In this document: piece by piece, positions 21,629 to 33,410 of the stretch
How the letters are laid out: each line of letters opens with the position of its first letter
How positions within the stretch are numbered: position 1 is the first letter of the stretch
Notes under the pieces: model-generated
What the model was told of the DNA's origin: nothing
The model's database searches: none
What the model saw: only the letters and a program-made list of their open reading frames with translations
Made by a program: the position numbers and the translations under genes
Source: Cinnamomum chago
Lineage: Eukaryota > Streptophyta > Magnoliopsida > Laurales > Lauraceae
Assembly: GCA_038049695.1 (NCBI GenBank)
Contig: CP142451.1
Location: forward strand, 47,627,001-47,691,000
DNA: 64,000 nucleotides
Reading direction: 5' to 3'

Positions 21629-23179
21629 ATGGTCGCCGTAGACCATGGGGCCGGCGACCCTGGGAGGTCCGGGGCGCCGATTTCGCCCCGGGACCCCCCG
21701 TTTCGTCCGTTTTCGCGAGACGAGTTGTTCTATCCCTGTGATTTTTCCAGATTCAGACTTTTGAGGCTCCAAATTCGCCGATATTCGCCAAGATCACAGG
21801 AATCCTTCCAAGAACTTCAAAAACTTCGTTGATCGCCAGCTGAACAACCAAAAAGTGCACTTTCTGCCCGCCCGATCGCGAAATCGACTGGACAGATGCT
21901 GCCGGCCCGCTGGTATCAACCAATGTCTGAAACTACATGATCATCTGATGTTGATTTACATAAGGATCCATCGATGATCATCGCAAAGGGAATTCCAAGA
22001 GACGCAACATGGCCCGCGACTCTTCAGCTACCAAGGTGGCCACTTAGTGCAATCAATTGGCCCGTTTATGGCAAGTTAATGCGGTCATTAACCCATTATC
22101 TTGAACGGCCCAATCAGAAGCCTCCGTTCAGGAGTTACAAGTCCAAGCAATCATGGCATTCAAGCCATGAAACTCCTAACATAATGGAGATTAAAGGCGA
22201 TTAAATGCCCATGACTCTCCTCCGGCCAATGAAATCCAAGGGTCAGGAGTTACAAAACAAAAAGCAATTAAACTTGTAACTCCTCCCTTAATGAGCTTTA
22301 TTACCATAAAGGCTCATAAATCACTCCTAAAGGCTACCAAAAGGCCTATAAATAGGAGTCCTCTCCAAGCATTCCAGGGGATCAGAAAAAGAGGGGGACA
22401 CACACAGAAAGAGCCAGAAAATCATTCAAAAATCCTTGGAGAAATCTCTACAACCCTGCTCCTTCAAGAAAACTCTGCTGCAACAAGTTCAACAAGGTGA
22501 TTGAAGCCCCTTGGGGGGCCACCCCCCCTCAAAGACCACCTATCCTTCTATCCAACATGGCTAGATGCGGCTTTTCAGCCCGTCTACTCAGCCTTTTACC
22601 GGATATAGGACCTTATCTTGGTCCTTATCCTTTAAAAATCTGAGGTTGGAGCCAAGCCAAGAAATCAAGCACTATGTTCTCATCTGAAGGACGATGGCGG
22701 AGCCCATACATGACTCGCGACCATCGATCTGAACAAGCCCTCCCACAATCGCATGAGAAGTTAGATTCCTTTTTCTTACTTTTCTGTTGTAAATTGTATT
22801 TTTTTTAAAGAGAGAAAAAACCACAACTCTTGTCTTTCATTATTGATGAGAATTGTAAATCGGCTATAAACGCCACAAATCGGCTATAAACGCCAAAAAT
22901 CGGCTATAAATGCCAAAAAATCGCCTTTTACGGCAAAATAAAAAAACTGTCTCTTTTATTAAAATATGTATGCAATGGAAAACTAGAAAAAAGTTTCATT
23001 TCCCTTTTTACTTGTGAAGGTGGATCTCCGGATCACCATTTCTAAACTCCAAGTATAAAAGAGAAATTGGCATACCCGTACAAAAAAACTGATGCCCGCT
23101 TTTCCTTTTTCCCTCCACCATACCCCGTCAGCCCCGGGGCGGAGGCAGCTTTGGAAAAAGACAAAAGCCGGGACCATCA

Positions 23180-23916
23180 GAAGGTCTAGATTGAATTCAT
23201 CAAAGAGTGCAAGTGGTGTTCCAATCCAAACATAGGCTCAAACATTTCTGCGAGCGCTAAATCCGAAAAGGTGAGAACCAAGATTTCTCAAATCTGAATT
23301 CAAAATGACGGAGGGTTTTTTTGTTTTTTTTTATGATCAAGACTGAATTCATCAAGGAGAGCAAATTGTGTTCCAATCCGAATAAAAGGCTCAAACATTT
23401 CTACGAGCACTAAATCCGAAAAGGAGAGAACCAAGATTTCTCAAATCTGAACTCAAATGTGACGAAAGTTTTTTTTAAAGGGTTTTTTTTAAAGATTTTT
23501 TTAAGATTCTTTTTTTGAAGTTTTTTTTTAAAAAGTACACATGGTCTCCAATTCGGTCTTATGAAACCTTAGTAGATAGATCAGCACCCAGGTAAGGGTA
23601 AGATTACTTAATGAATCCGTTTGGAGGACCCTTGCTCGAACAGTCTAGCGGCCTCCACACTCTGCGAGCACTAAACCCGAAAAAGGAAGAAACCAAAGTT
23701 TCTCAAATCTGAATCTAAAAAAGAGAATCAGATTTCCTTTTTTTTGTTTTTTGAAATGAGAAAGAATGGAAACAAATTGAAAGGTAGAAATTTCCAAAAA
23801 TCCCATCTCAGGTTGTTTTTGGATGCAAGATCCAACATAGGCCACCAACTAGAAAGGAGCCTAAGAATTCAAGCATTGCGTTCTCAAATGAACGAGTCCC
23901 ACCGGGTGTGCCAACT
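23180..23916 (-). mobile_element. Inverted Tat leader and PBS (element A')
   Basis: Read on the minus strand this is the leader of a Tat element related to Tat-A: the PBS (TGGCACACCCGGTGGGAC) at about 23913-23896, then leader repeats down to 23180 with the core reversed as CTCAAACATTTCTGCGAG. The leader stops abruptly where the Tat-A 3' LTR ends, so Tat-A most likely inserted into it. Confidence 0.82.
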
Positions 23917-24147
23917 TGATGGGGGCTCCGACCTTTCGTCCTCTCCTTCCCACCCCTGGGGCTGCCGGGAGTATGGCGGAGGAGGAAAAGTGAGTCATCA
24001 ACATTTTTGTACGGGTATGCCAGATTTTCTATTCTACTTGGAATTTGAAATGGTGATCCAAAGATTCACCTTCACAAGTAGAAAGGAAATCAATTCTTCT
24101 TTCTAACTCTCCATTGTACTTATATTTTAAGAAAGAGATACAATTTT

Positions 24148-24290
24148 TTAAATGCCGTGAGAGGCGATTTCATTTTGTTTGCCGTGAAAGGCGATTTTTG
24201 TGCCGTAGAAGGCAATTTTGTGCCGTATGAGGCGGTTTGTGCCGTAGAAGGCGATTTTGTGCCGTGAAAGGCGATTTACAAATCTTATCA
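24148..24290 (+). repeat. GCCGTGAAAGGCGATTT short tandem repeats
   Basis: About seven units of 17-19 bp with GCCGT(G/A)(A/G)AAGGC cores occupy the site equivalent to the U5 repeats of Tat-A (1916-1990), in reverse. Sequence has changed but the GCC...GGC pairing is retained. Confidence 0.75.
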
Positions 24291-25223
24291 ATAATGAAAG
24301 ACAAGAAATGTGATTTTTTTGTCTCTTTACAAATAATACAAAATACAAAGAAAAGTAAGAAAAAGGTATCTGACTTCTCAGGAGATTGTGGGGACTCATT
24401 CAGATCGACGGTCACAAGTCATGTATGGACTTCGCCATCGTCCTTCGGATGAGAACGCTTGATGATTTGATTCTTTGGCTTGGCTTGGACCTCAGTTTTT
24501 TAGAGGATAAAGACCAAGGAGAGGTCCTATATCCAATGAAAATTCGAGTAAACGGGCTGAAGAGCCACGTTTAGGCCATGTTGGATAGAATGAGAGAGGA
24601 GACCTTGAGGGGTGGGGGGGGGGGGGGGGGTGGCCCCCCAAGGGACTTATCACCTTGTGGTGTCTCTTCCGCAATAGAGTAGCAGAGTTTCTTTAAAAAT
24701 TCTTCGGGATTTTTCTTGAAATTTTCTGGGCGAATTCCAGGTCCTTTTTTCTTGGAATGACCCCCCTTTTATAGGCTTTTGGTGGCCATAAGGTGGGTTT
24801 ATGAACATTGATGGCATTGATGCTCCATGATGAGAGGAGTTACAGGTTTTAATTTTTTGATTTTGTAACTCCTTTTTCTTGGCTTGTGATTGGCCGATGG
24901 AGAATGATGGGCATTTAATCGCCCTTAATCTCCATGATGAGGGGAGTTTCATGGTTTTAATGCCATGATTACATGAATTTGTAACTCCCATTTGCTTGAT
25001 TCTGATTGGGCCGTCCAAAATAATGGGTTAATGACCACATTAAGTTGTCATAAAATGGGTCAATTAACGACATTAAGCGGTCGCCAGGGCATTTGAAGAG
25101 TCGCGGGCCGCGCTGCGTCTTTTGGAAGTCTTCTTGTGATGATCGCCGATGGATCCACATGTTGTTTGATGTCGGATGGCGATGCAACTTCAGACATTGG
25201 TTGATACCAGCGGGCCGGTGACA

Positions 25224-25231
25224 TCTGTCTT
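25224..25231. repeat. Left target site duplication of hAT element
   Basis: TCTGTCTT here is repeated exactly at 30419-30426. With one copy and the insert removed, the flanks join into a continuous reversed LTR that aligns with about 21875-21905 of Tat-A. Eight base pairs is the duplication length of hAT transposons. Confidence 0.9.
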
Positions 25232-25250
25232 CTTGGTTCAAAATCTCAGT

Positions 25251-25315
25251 CGCGGTATCGGCTGGGCCGAAAAATCGATATGATATCGGTATCGGTCGCG
25301 GATATCGGTCTGTCG
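25251..25315. repeat. Left subterminal GATATCGG repeats of hAT
   Basis: Several direct and inverted copies of GGTATCGG and GATATCGG lie within 65 bp of the left end. They match the cluster at 30260-30405 and are likely binding sites for the transposase. Confidence 0.75.
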
Positions 25316-25874
25316 CGGTCATTGCGGTATGAACTTTTTTTAATCCAAAAAGATTTGCAAAAATATCCAAAAAATCCAGAATATTAGAAAATGCTGGAAA
25401 ACAATATTCGTTTCCATTAAAAACAACAATAAATCAAAATCTCGGTCACCTTAAGTTATGAGTCCTATTTGTGCCGCAGTTCATTGTCTTTTCCAGTATT
25501 TCATTTAATGCAAACATTATTTATGCACATGATTAATTTATTAGTGTAAAATATAAGAAAATAAAGATAACATATCAATCATCATTTAATACTAACTTAA
25601 TCATCAAATAAAGTTGTGAAATTCAAGACCCTGAAGATTAGTGACTGAGATAGATAAATCATTAAATCATAAAGCACTCGGGCATCAAAATGTTCATGGT
25701 TTACCTGAAATTAGAGGGGACTAGTGGAGAGTACTAGTAGAGACTAAAGAGAGACTGATGAGTATGAGTGTATGACAGATTGACAGCCTAATACCAAGTG
25801 GAGTGTCGCCCTGGCTCGATATCATCATCATCATCATCATTTCTTCGGTATTGGCTAAAAAGATATGATCCATA

Positions 25875-28800
25875 CTATTGTGTAGCACTAGCACTACCAT
25901 ACCCATAACCATATTCAGATTGTTCTTGATAAGATGATGAACTATCTTGATCCCCTGTGGATTGAGATGGCTGATTGTAATCAAATGGCATGAAATAGTC
26001 ATGAGGGGCATAAATAGTTCGTTGAGAAACTGGTGGGGGAAGCCTCCCTTGCTCAATTAACATTTGTTCGATAGAAATAATCGGTGTTGGTGAAGGGGGT
26101 ACCCAATTAGGGTCATATGAATAGCCTTCATGCTGTCCATACATGGCACCTTGTTGGCCAACATAACCCCCATGTTGTCCATTCATGACACCTTGGCCAA
26201 CATAACTCTCGTGATGACCATGAGTAGCGGCGTCGGCGCTACTACTACTCCCTGCCTCAGTCTGTCCAACATGTCTGACATAGCCACGATGAGGATCTAA
26301 CTCAGTAGCATTAGGAAAATGCTCAACTATCTCATAAGTGACAGACTAATCATCTCTATAATGACCCTCATCCCTAGGAGAGTCAGGTGGAATTCCTGCT
26401 GATGATGAAGAAGTAGAAATACTTGACTTACTATCTTTATCCACCTCCTTTCCCCTTGGCTCACTCGTATTAGGGGCACGCCCCTGCTGCATTGTCAAGT
26501 GTATTTCTTCTATCCTTTCTGCAGCCCTCACTGGCTCAGGCCTATCCCCAGTCAATTCCTCCATCAACTGCTCAAATTTTGGGTCTTGGTCTAACACCGG
26601 TTCTTCTTGTTCCTCCAGCCATTGACCTAACACAGTATCCTCTTCTGAAAAGATATAGTCCAAATTAATTGGAAAGAAATAATCCCGGTGATCCTCAAAC
26701 TGTCTTCTCCTTCTATTTCTACTCCGGAGCTTGAGGTTGTAGTGAATGTAGACCAATTTATTTAGCTTTTGCATTGTCAATCTATTTCTTGGTCTTGTGT
26801 GGATAAATGAGAATGTGCTCCAGTTTCTTTCACAATTGGAAGACGATGTAGTTTGACTAAGGACTTCAATAGCAATCGTCCTTAGTGCAGGAGCACTCTC
26901 TCCATAATTCAACCACCATTCAGCGAAAAAAAAAAAAATAGAAATGATATTAGAGTCAATAAAAAAAAGTCTTTAAATAATATAGAGATGACATTACAAT
27001 CAATACCAGGATAGGTCTGTGTCACAGCTCTCCGCGCAGTCGTCGTTCCAAAGCTTCCAGCCCGTACATTGTATATGTCAATATGAAGACATTAACGTAG
27101 AAAAATAAATTAGAGAAATTACAATGTTATATACTTTTTTCCTTAATTATCCTACATTCCTACCTGATTAGTAGCCCAAATTGCTTCATCTGTACTCTCT
27201 GCCAATCTTTCAATTACATTTTTTAGTCCCAAACGGATTTCATCAGATATGTGTCCATCCATAAATTGGGGATTAAAGAAGTATCTTGTAACAGTAAAAC
27301 CAATGAATTTGAGTCATTGATAAATTAATATAGTGAGGACTGAGGAGAGAATGGAGAGTTGAATACAACAATTCAAGAATTAAAGGATATTCTTCACTTA
27401 CCGGCAATGTGTAAATCATGTTTCAATTGTCATCCCCATCGATCGTCGATGATCTTCCAAAACTTTTTGTAATATTTACAATCTGCTTGCATAGCCAGCT
27501 TTGATCTCTCCATGGCCTCATGTAAGAAGCCCATTGTTGGCTTATCATCGCCATCAACCAATCGAAGAACCTTTATTAGGGATAAAAAACATTCAAAACA
27601 CCCTTCACATGAGGCCAAAACTTGTTGGACTCAATTATTTTACATACTTCAACCGTAATGGGACTTGGCCTCTTTCCCCATTTTGAATTCATGAAATCAT
27701 GTGATTTTATCAATCGGAGAAGTCCTTCTCTATACTTGTAAACACTTTCGATAACAATGAAGTGGGTGGCAAATCTAGTGATGCCAGGCCATAGTAATTC
27801 ATGGTTGTCTGTATGCGTTTTCATCATGGAAATGAGTCTATATGATTGATAAAAGAAATTGGTGATCTTCTTTATCTTACCAATCACTTGTTTCATGACT
27901 TTTCCTTTTACAATATCTTCAAGCATTAAATCCAAGCAATGTGCTGCACATGGAGACCAGAAAATCCTTGACCTTTGTTTCATAAGCATCATTCCTGCAG
28001 CCTTCATGTTTGCAGCATTGTCGGTAACAACCTGAACTACACAATCTGCCCCAACTTCTTCAATCACCTCATTCAATAACTTATTAATATATTGTGCATC
28101 TTGAATGTAATCAGTTGCATCAACAATTTGATAAACACCGTGCCCATAGACGAGTAGACTAGAAAATTCAAGAGATGACGATGTGTGATGGTCGTCCACC
28201 CACCCATCGCACATTAGTGTGCAACCTCTTTCCTTCCATGCCCATTTGAAAGTTTGCACCCAAGCCTGCAACTCTTCATACTCTTTCTCAACATAGGCAT
28301 GCCCAATCTCATAAGGGGTAGGTGCCTTTATACCTGGACCATGTTCTGCATCTGCATCTAACATGGTGGTGAAATAAGGAGATGATGCCTTGTTGGGAGG
28401 AATGCCTCCATCCAAAAAAAACTTCCCAGCGGCTCTCACTAGATGTTCTCTTGCTTTACCAAACTTGCCCTTTAATGCTTTCATAATGCTGGGCTGCTTT
28501 GATGTTGGTTTTCTATAAGCATATGGGTCAGTTGGCCCCACTTGCGGATGTGCATGTGTAGGAGGTCTTTCAATCTCCTCAATGTCTGGATCTCAACGGG
28601 GTTGTTTTTTACTAAATGCCCGACGCAAACTTGCTCCCCCAGGTCCGGATGACCCACCCTGCTCATATTGGCTACCCCTAGAGGCTGCTTCATATTGCAT
28701 TCTTCTTCTCTCTTCCTCCTCCTGAAGTGACCTAACACTTTCTCTCCTAGCCGTCCTCATTTTCGGGTCTTCATCGTCATCATCGGAGGAGGAGCCGAAT

Positions 28801-29074
28801 ACTTCTTCTCTACATGCATCAAATTCCTCAGTTCTTCTTCTTTGTTGTACAACTTTTTTTTTTTTGCTGATGCATTTAGGAGCTCCTTAATTTCAGCAGT
28901 CACATTTGGTGGCACTTTATGACATTTTATCACCTGTCCTGTTACATGCCCCAAATGTTGTTTCAATCGAGTAATCCCGCCATTGAGCACTTTTCAACAA
29001 TAATTACATTTCACTCTACTTTTGCTTCCAACTGCTTCAACATGGTTCCATGCCGGATCTATTTCACGCACCAT
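25875..29074 (-). pseudogene. hAT transposase, decayed (BED, DUF659, hATC)
   Basis: The likely start is ATG at 29074. In order: a BED zinc finger (CNYC, then LNGGITRLKQHLGH) broken by TGA at 28996-28994; a frame change near the A-run at about 28855; another stop near 28593; the DUF659 region (28541-27576) with CDGWVDD, VVTDNAANMKAAG and WSPCAAHCLDLMLEDI; a one-base frameshift near 27580; small exons separated by plausible introns (27410-27010); and the hATC dimerisation region (26912-26400) with SSSNCERNWSTFSFIHTRPR. The C-terminus (about 26186-25875) is Gly/Tyr/Gln-rich after a stop at 26348-26346. A transposase would bind the ends and excise and reinsert the element; this copy cannot make one. 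Confidence 0.88.
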
Positions 29075-29125
29075 CTTGTTCCTATAAAATAAGAAATTCA
29101 TGCAATAGTAATACACTAATACTAT

Positions 29126-30005
29126 AACAACAATTATTTTTAGGAAAAGTCAAGATTTAATAAAATCATTTTCAAAAATCCTAAATATATAGATATAGCA
29201 TAGATATATACACATCATACAATGATCATGAATCATTAAAAGAACATATTTATGATAAAATCCCCAAAAAATGATATATTATAATTCAAATATTAAAAAA
29301 TCTGAAAAAAAAAATAATTAAAATAAAAATCTAAATCATGTTTATGACTATGAGTAGATGTAGATCTATCATCTACACACTATATTAATAAGCCTTTGGT
29401 ATCGCAAATATTCTAACAAGTAACAACAATTAATTTTTGGATTTTTTTTTTTACTAAAATCATTTTCAAAATCCTAAATATATAGATCTAACATGAAAGT
29501 ATGTAGATCAATCATTTACACATCATACAATGATCATGAATCATTAAAACAACAAATTTATGATGAAATCCCCCAAAAATGAGATATAATAATTCAAATA
29601 TTAAAAAAATCTGAAAGTAAAATAATTAAAATAAAAATTTAAATCATGTTTATGACTATGAGTAGATGTAGATCTATCATCTACATACTATTAATAAGCC
29701 ATTAAGCCTTTGGTATCACAAATATCCTAACAAGTAACAACAATTATTTTTTGGAAAACAAAAATTTATAAAATCATTTTCAAAATCCTAAATATATAGA
29801 TTTAACATAAAAGTATGTAGATCAATTATTTACACACCATACAATGATCATGAATCATTAAAAGAACATATTTATGATGAAATCCCTAAAAAATGATATA
29901 TTATAATTCAAATATTAAAAAATACGAAAATAAAAAAAATTGAAAAAAAGTTCAAAATCATGTGTATGAGTAGATCTAGCATGAAAGTATGTAGATCTAA
30001 CTTCT
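29126..30005. repeat. Three ~300-bp tandem repeats inside hAT
   Basis: Three AT-rich copies start at about 29128, 29423 and 29736. Each runs from AACAACAATTA through CAATGATCATGAATCATTAAAA to GAGTAGATGTAGATCTA. They lie upstream of the transposase start, probably in the promoter or first intron. Nothing coding is apparent. Confidence 0.8.
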
Positions 30006-30259
30006 AAATGAAGAAAACAACACAAGTGACAAACCTCTATGCTTCATCTATAAAAAAAAAAAAACACATAATAAAATGCTTTAAGTTGATTTTCTCTTAC
30101 CTTAGATAATATTTTCTTCAAAAAATAGAAGTGAGATTTGAAAATATGCAAGAGAGATGGTGGCTGCTGTTATGGGTAGTAAGGAGTTGAGAAGAGAGGA
30201 GAAGAAGATGAAGATGGGGGAAAAAATAAAAAAATTAGGGTTTTCACCATTTTTGACAT

Positions 30260-30405
30260 ATCTCGGCCGATATTTATCGTTACAACCGAGATGAACGGGC
30301 AAGATTTTGACGATTTTTTTCGATACCGATATCTCAGTCAGATATCGGTTCGGTATCGGCCGATACCGGTTCATATTGGCCGATATGAACCGGTACCGGC
30401 CGATT
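30260..30405. repeat. Right subterminal GATATCGG repeats of hAT
   Basis: CGATACCGATATC, GATATCGGTTCGGTATCGG and CCGGTACCGGCC-type motifs crowd the right end, mirroring the left end. Confidence 0.75.
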
Positions 30406-30418
30406 TTTTTTATCCATG

Positions 30419-30426
30419 TCTGTCTT
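30419..30426. repeat. Right target site duplication of hAT element
   Basis: TCTGTCTT, identical to 25224-25231. Confidence 0.9.
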
Positions 30427-31724
30427 GTTGATTTCTCGATCGGTCGGACAGAAAGTGCATTTTCTTGGTCAGCTGGTTGGCGATCTTGGAGCGATCAATG
30501 ATGATTTCATGCTCCTGACGGCGGATCCGAGATGTTGATGGAGATCAGTCGATTTCGAGCATAAAAAATCAGATTTTCAGGAAACCACAGGGGTTGGAAC
30601 TCCCGAAATGTGAAAAGGGCGGAAAACGGGCCACCCGACGACAAATTCGGTGACCCGGATTTCCATGGTCGTCGGGCGACCATGGGTCCTTGGGCTGGGG
30701 TCGGCGGCGACCATGGGGATTGTTCCCCTTTTGGTCGTCGTTTCTCGACCGTTTTTTTGTCTTTTTTTATGTCCTTTGCTCCTGCATTTTTCTTGACATT
30801 TCTCCTCATTTATTGGCTAAATTCTCCTGAAGAAAACCTGACGAGAAGCTATGCAAATCGGAGCACAAAGTTTCCTAACTTTTGGAAAAGCCGAAGACTT
30901 TGTGGCCGATTTTCCATCAAGAGTCGAAACTAGGTCAAACGATGTCGGAATAACTTGAAATTTGAGGTGAAGCCTCCTGAGTAGTAGATAGGACCAGCCA
31001 TGGGCTTTTGTTTGAGTTTTGAAGCCGTTTGGGGTCCTGTCGCCAGTAGGCTTGATTTTGTCGCGAGGAAGATGCCACGCTTTGATGTGTTGTCAATCGT
31101 TGTCCCATTGACTTGAAATTTGATAGGGAGCCTATTGGAGTCATTTTGGGACGATCTGTTGGCTCTGATTTGGATGTCGTGGTCTCAGGGTGCTCCACCG
31201 CCTGTAGCCTTGATTTTGTTTCGGAGCGTCAAAGTCAGGTCAAACGTTATCAGAATGACCTGAAATTTGACGTGCAACCCTTTTTGAAACATGTTGAAGC
31301 CGCCCATGTGCTGTTTTTGATGAGTTATGACCTCGGTGGTTCTAGCCGCCGAGAGGCTTGATTTTGCTGTTCAAGGGTTGATGGAGGGTCAAAGTTGTCG
31401 GTTTGACTTGAAATTTGACATGAAACCCTTTGGATGTATTTTGAGACCATCCGTAGGCTTTGATCGAAGTTTTGATGTCTTCGACACCGTCACTGCCTGG
31501 AGCGCCTGTTTAGCTGCCAAAGGAGTGAAGTTGGGTCAAATGATGTTGGAATGACCCGAAACTTCATGTGAACCCCTCTTTTGACTGTCTTGAAGGATCT
31601 TGCAGTTTTTGTTTGATTCTGACAAGATCTGATGCTTGAAGCAGCATTGCCTATTTTGTTGTAGGAAGCGGCTTATGTAGCTTCTAGATGTTGAAGAGGG
31701 AGAGTGATTTTTTTTTGTGTCAAC

Positions 31725-33410
31725 AGGTATGCTTCAACTATTCCTGTATAGTCCAATGGCACAAGCTATCATGAAGAAAATGGTCTATGACGCTCAGAAT
31801 TTGATTGGTTTGGGAGGTGGCCGTGGTATTCTCACACCATTAGAACCCACCCTGACCAAAAGTCAACTGGAGGATTGGAAACTCCATCATCATATAGACA
31901 AGTCTTCATACGGGCTGGGATATGATCCTAACACTCCCATGAGATAGATGACACAAAGGCTGCAAAGTCGTTTTGCCGATTAAGCCTCAACATCTCGTAT
32001 CCATGAAGACATTGATCTCCCTAGATATCTCGTTGAGGAGTCACCCGTCAAGGATCCAGGAAGCTCTTCCAATTGGTATGATTTCTCTAACGATGAAGAG
32101 GAATTGTCCGATGACATAGACGCACGGTTTTCTGACCCAGAAGAACCATCGTCTCCAAAAGAAGTACCCTACTTCGACCCAGTTTCAACAGGTGATTGGG
32201 TTCATCTCATTGCAAGTCTTGAGAAGAGTACCGATCAAGAAGACCCATGGACAAAAGCAAAGCCTTGGTTTGTAAATGCCTTTGGAACTCCAGAAGGTCC
32301 TGTTGAGCTGGAAGCCTCTGAAAACAATGTGGAGGAACTACTTCCAAACCTTCCAACAGAAGATCATGTTCAAAAGATAGACTTGGGGACACCTGATAAC
32401 CCACGCCCTGTATTCATAAGTAATAATATAAAGGATGATGAGTTACCCGAGTATATCGCTTTTCTTCGTGAGTTCGTTGATTGTTTTGCATGGTCTTACG
32501 CTGAAATGCCTGGCTTAGACCCCAAAATAGCAGTCCACAAACTCAATCTGCAAAAAGACATCAAGCCCGTCAAACAGGGCCAAAGAAGGTTCCGTCTTGA
32601 TGTGATGGACAAAATTGAACAAGAAGTTCAGAAACTCAAAAGCGTTGGCTTCATTAGTGAGGAACAACATCTTGAATGGTTGGCCAACATCGTCCCCGTG
32701 ACAAAGAAAAATGGGCAGATCAAGGTCTGTATTGACTATAGAGACCTGAATAATGCATGCCCTAAAGATGCATTTCCGCTCCCCATACCAGAGGTGATGA
32801 TCGACAACACCTACAGATTCGAGCGAATGACATTCATGGATCGATTCTCTGGCTATAATCAGATAAAGATGCATCCTGAAGATGAAAGACACACATCATT
32901 TCGTACTCCGTTTGCCGTGTATTGCTACACAATCATGCCATTTGGTCTGAAAAATGCTGGTGCAACATATCGGAGGGCTATGATGAAAATATTCCAAGAT
33001 ATGCAGCACAAGATAGTCGAATGTTATGTCGACGACCTCGCCGTCAAAAGCAAAAGAAAAGAAGACCATCTCAAAGATCTGCAAGAAATCTTCCTTCGAC
33101 TTCGCAAACACAAACTGCGCATGAATCCGATAAAATGCTTCTTCGGTGTCTCATCGGGTAAGTTTCTCGGATTCATAGTTCGGAAAGGCGAGACAGAACT
33201 TGACCCCACCAAAGTCAAGGCTATCCTAGAAATGCCATCTCCAAGAACCCTAAGAGAACTAAAAGGGCTTCAAGGGAGGTTGGCATACATTCGACGATTC
33301 ATCTCCAATTTGTTAGGGAAGCGTCGTCTCTTCTCTCACCTAATGAAGAAAGGTGTGGACTTTGTTTAGGATGCTGAATGTGAGGCCGTATTTCAAGATA
33401 TCAAGACATA
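31725..33410 (+). pseudogene. Tat pol fragment: G-patch to reverse transcriptase
   Basis: This fragment is homologous to Tat-A 9055-10735. It begins mid-frame at the G-patch-like motif and runs through reverse transcriptase (YVDD near 33026) to the start of RNase H. In-frame stops occur near 31945, 31981 and 33367. Both edges are abrupt: on the left it abuts the reversed LTR, on the right it joins gag sequence at 33410/33411. It is not contiguous with the Tat-B copy that follows, because the same pol region recurs at 53225 onward. Confidence 0.87.

Larger units (their letters stand above)
19690..23179 (+). repeat. 3' LTR of Tat-A, 3490 bp
   Basis: The right end is exact: similarity to the 5' LTR ends in CATCA at 23179. 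The left end is inferred from TGATG following the polypurine tract; TGATG and CATCA form a 5-bp terminal inverted repeat. U3 runs to about 22380 and contains the antisense gene's TATA box and first exon near its left end. The 28-bp palindrome is at 21601-21628 and the sense TATA box at 22347-22354. Adding both LTRs and the internal region gives an element of about 24.4 kb. The first flanking bases are GAAGG; the matching 5' target duplicate is outside the window. Confidence 0.87.
25232..30418 (-). mobile_element. hAT-superfamily DNA transposon, ~5.2 kb
   Basis: The element is bounded by perfect 8-bp duplications. Its ends are imperfect inverted repeats (CTTGGTTCAAAATC at the left; CATGGATAAAAAAAATC reading in from the right). 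Both subterminal regions are crowded with GATATCGG/CGGTATCGG motifs (25251-25315 and 30260-30405), as expected for transposase binding sites. The minus strand encodes a decayed BED-DUF659-hATC transposase. Base composition differs from the surroundings: AT-rich and with few long A-tracts. Confidence 0.92.
23917..31724 (-). repeat. Inverted LTR of element A', split by a hAT transposon
   Basis: From CATCA at 23921-23917 (minus strand) up to about 31724 the sequence is a diverged, reversed Tat LTR. It has GCCGTGAAAGGC-type repeats (24150-24285), a reversed TATA box near 24775 and the U3 blocks that match 20770-21900 of Tat-A. It is interrupted by 25232-30418 and, without that, measures about 2.6 kb. 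Its outer end is missing, because at about 31724 it joins pol sequence in the opposite orientation. Confidence 0.82.

Noticed and set aside
24600..24640. G-run near 24609-24630 as a G-quadruplex element
   Set aside because: It corresponds to the C-run in the Tat LTR near 1585, expanded by slippage; a single homopolymer gives no evidence of function.
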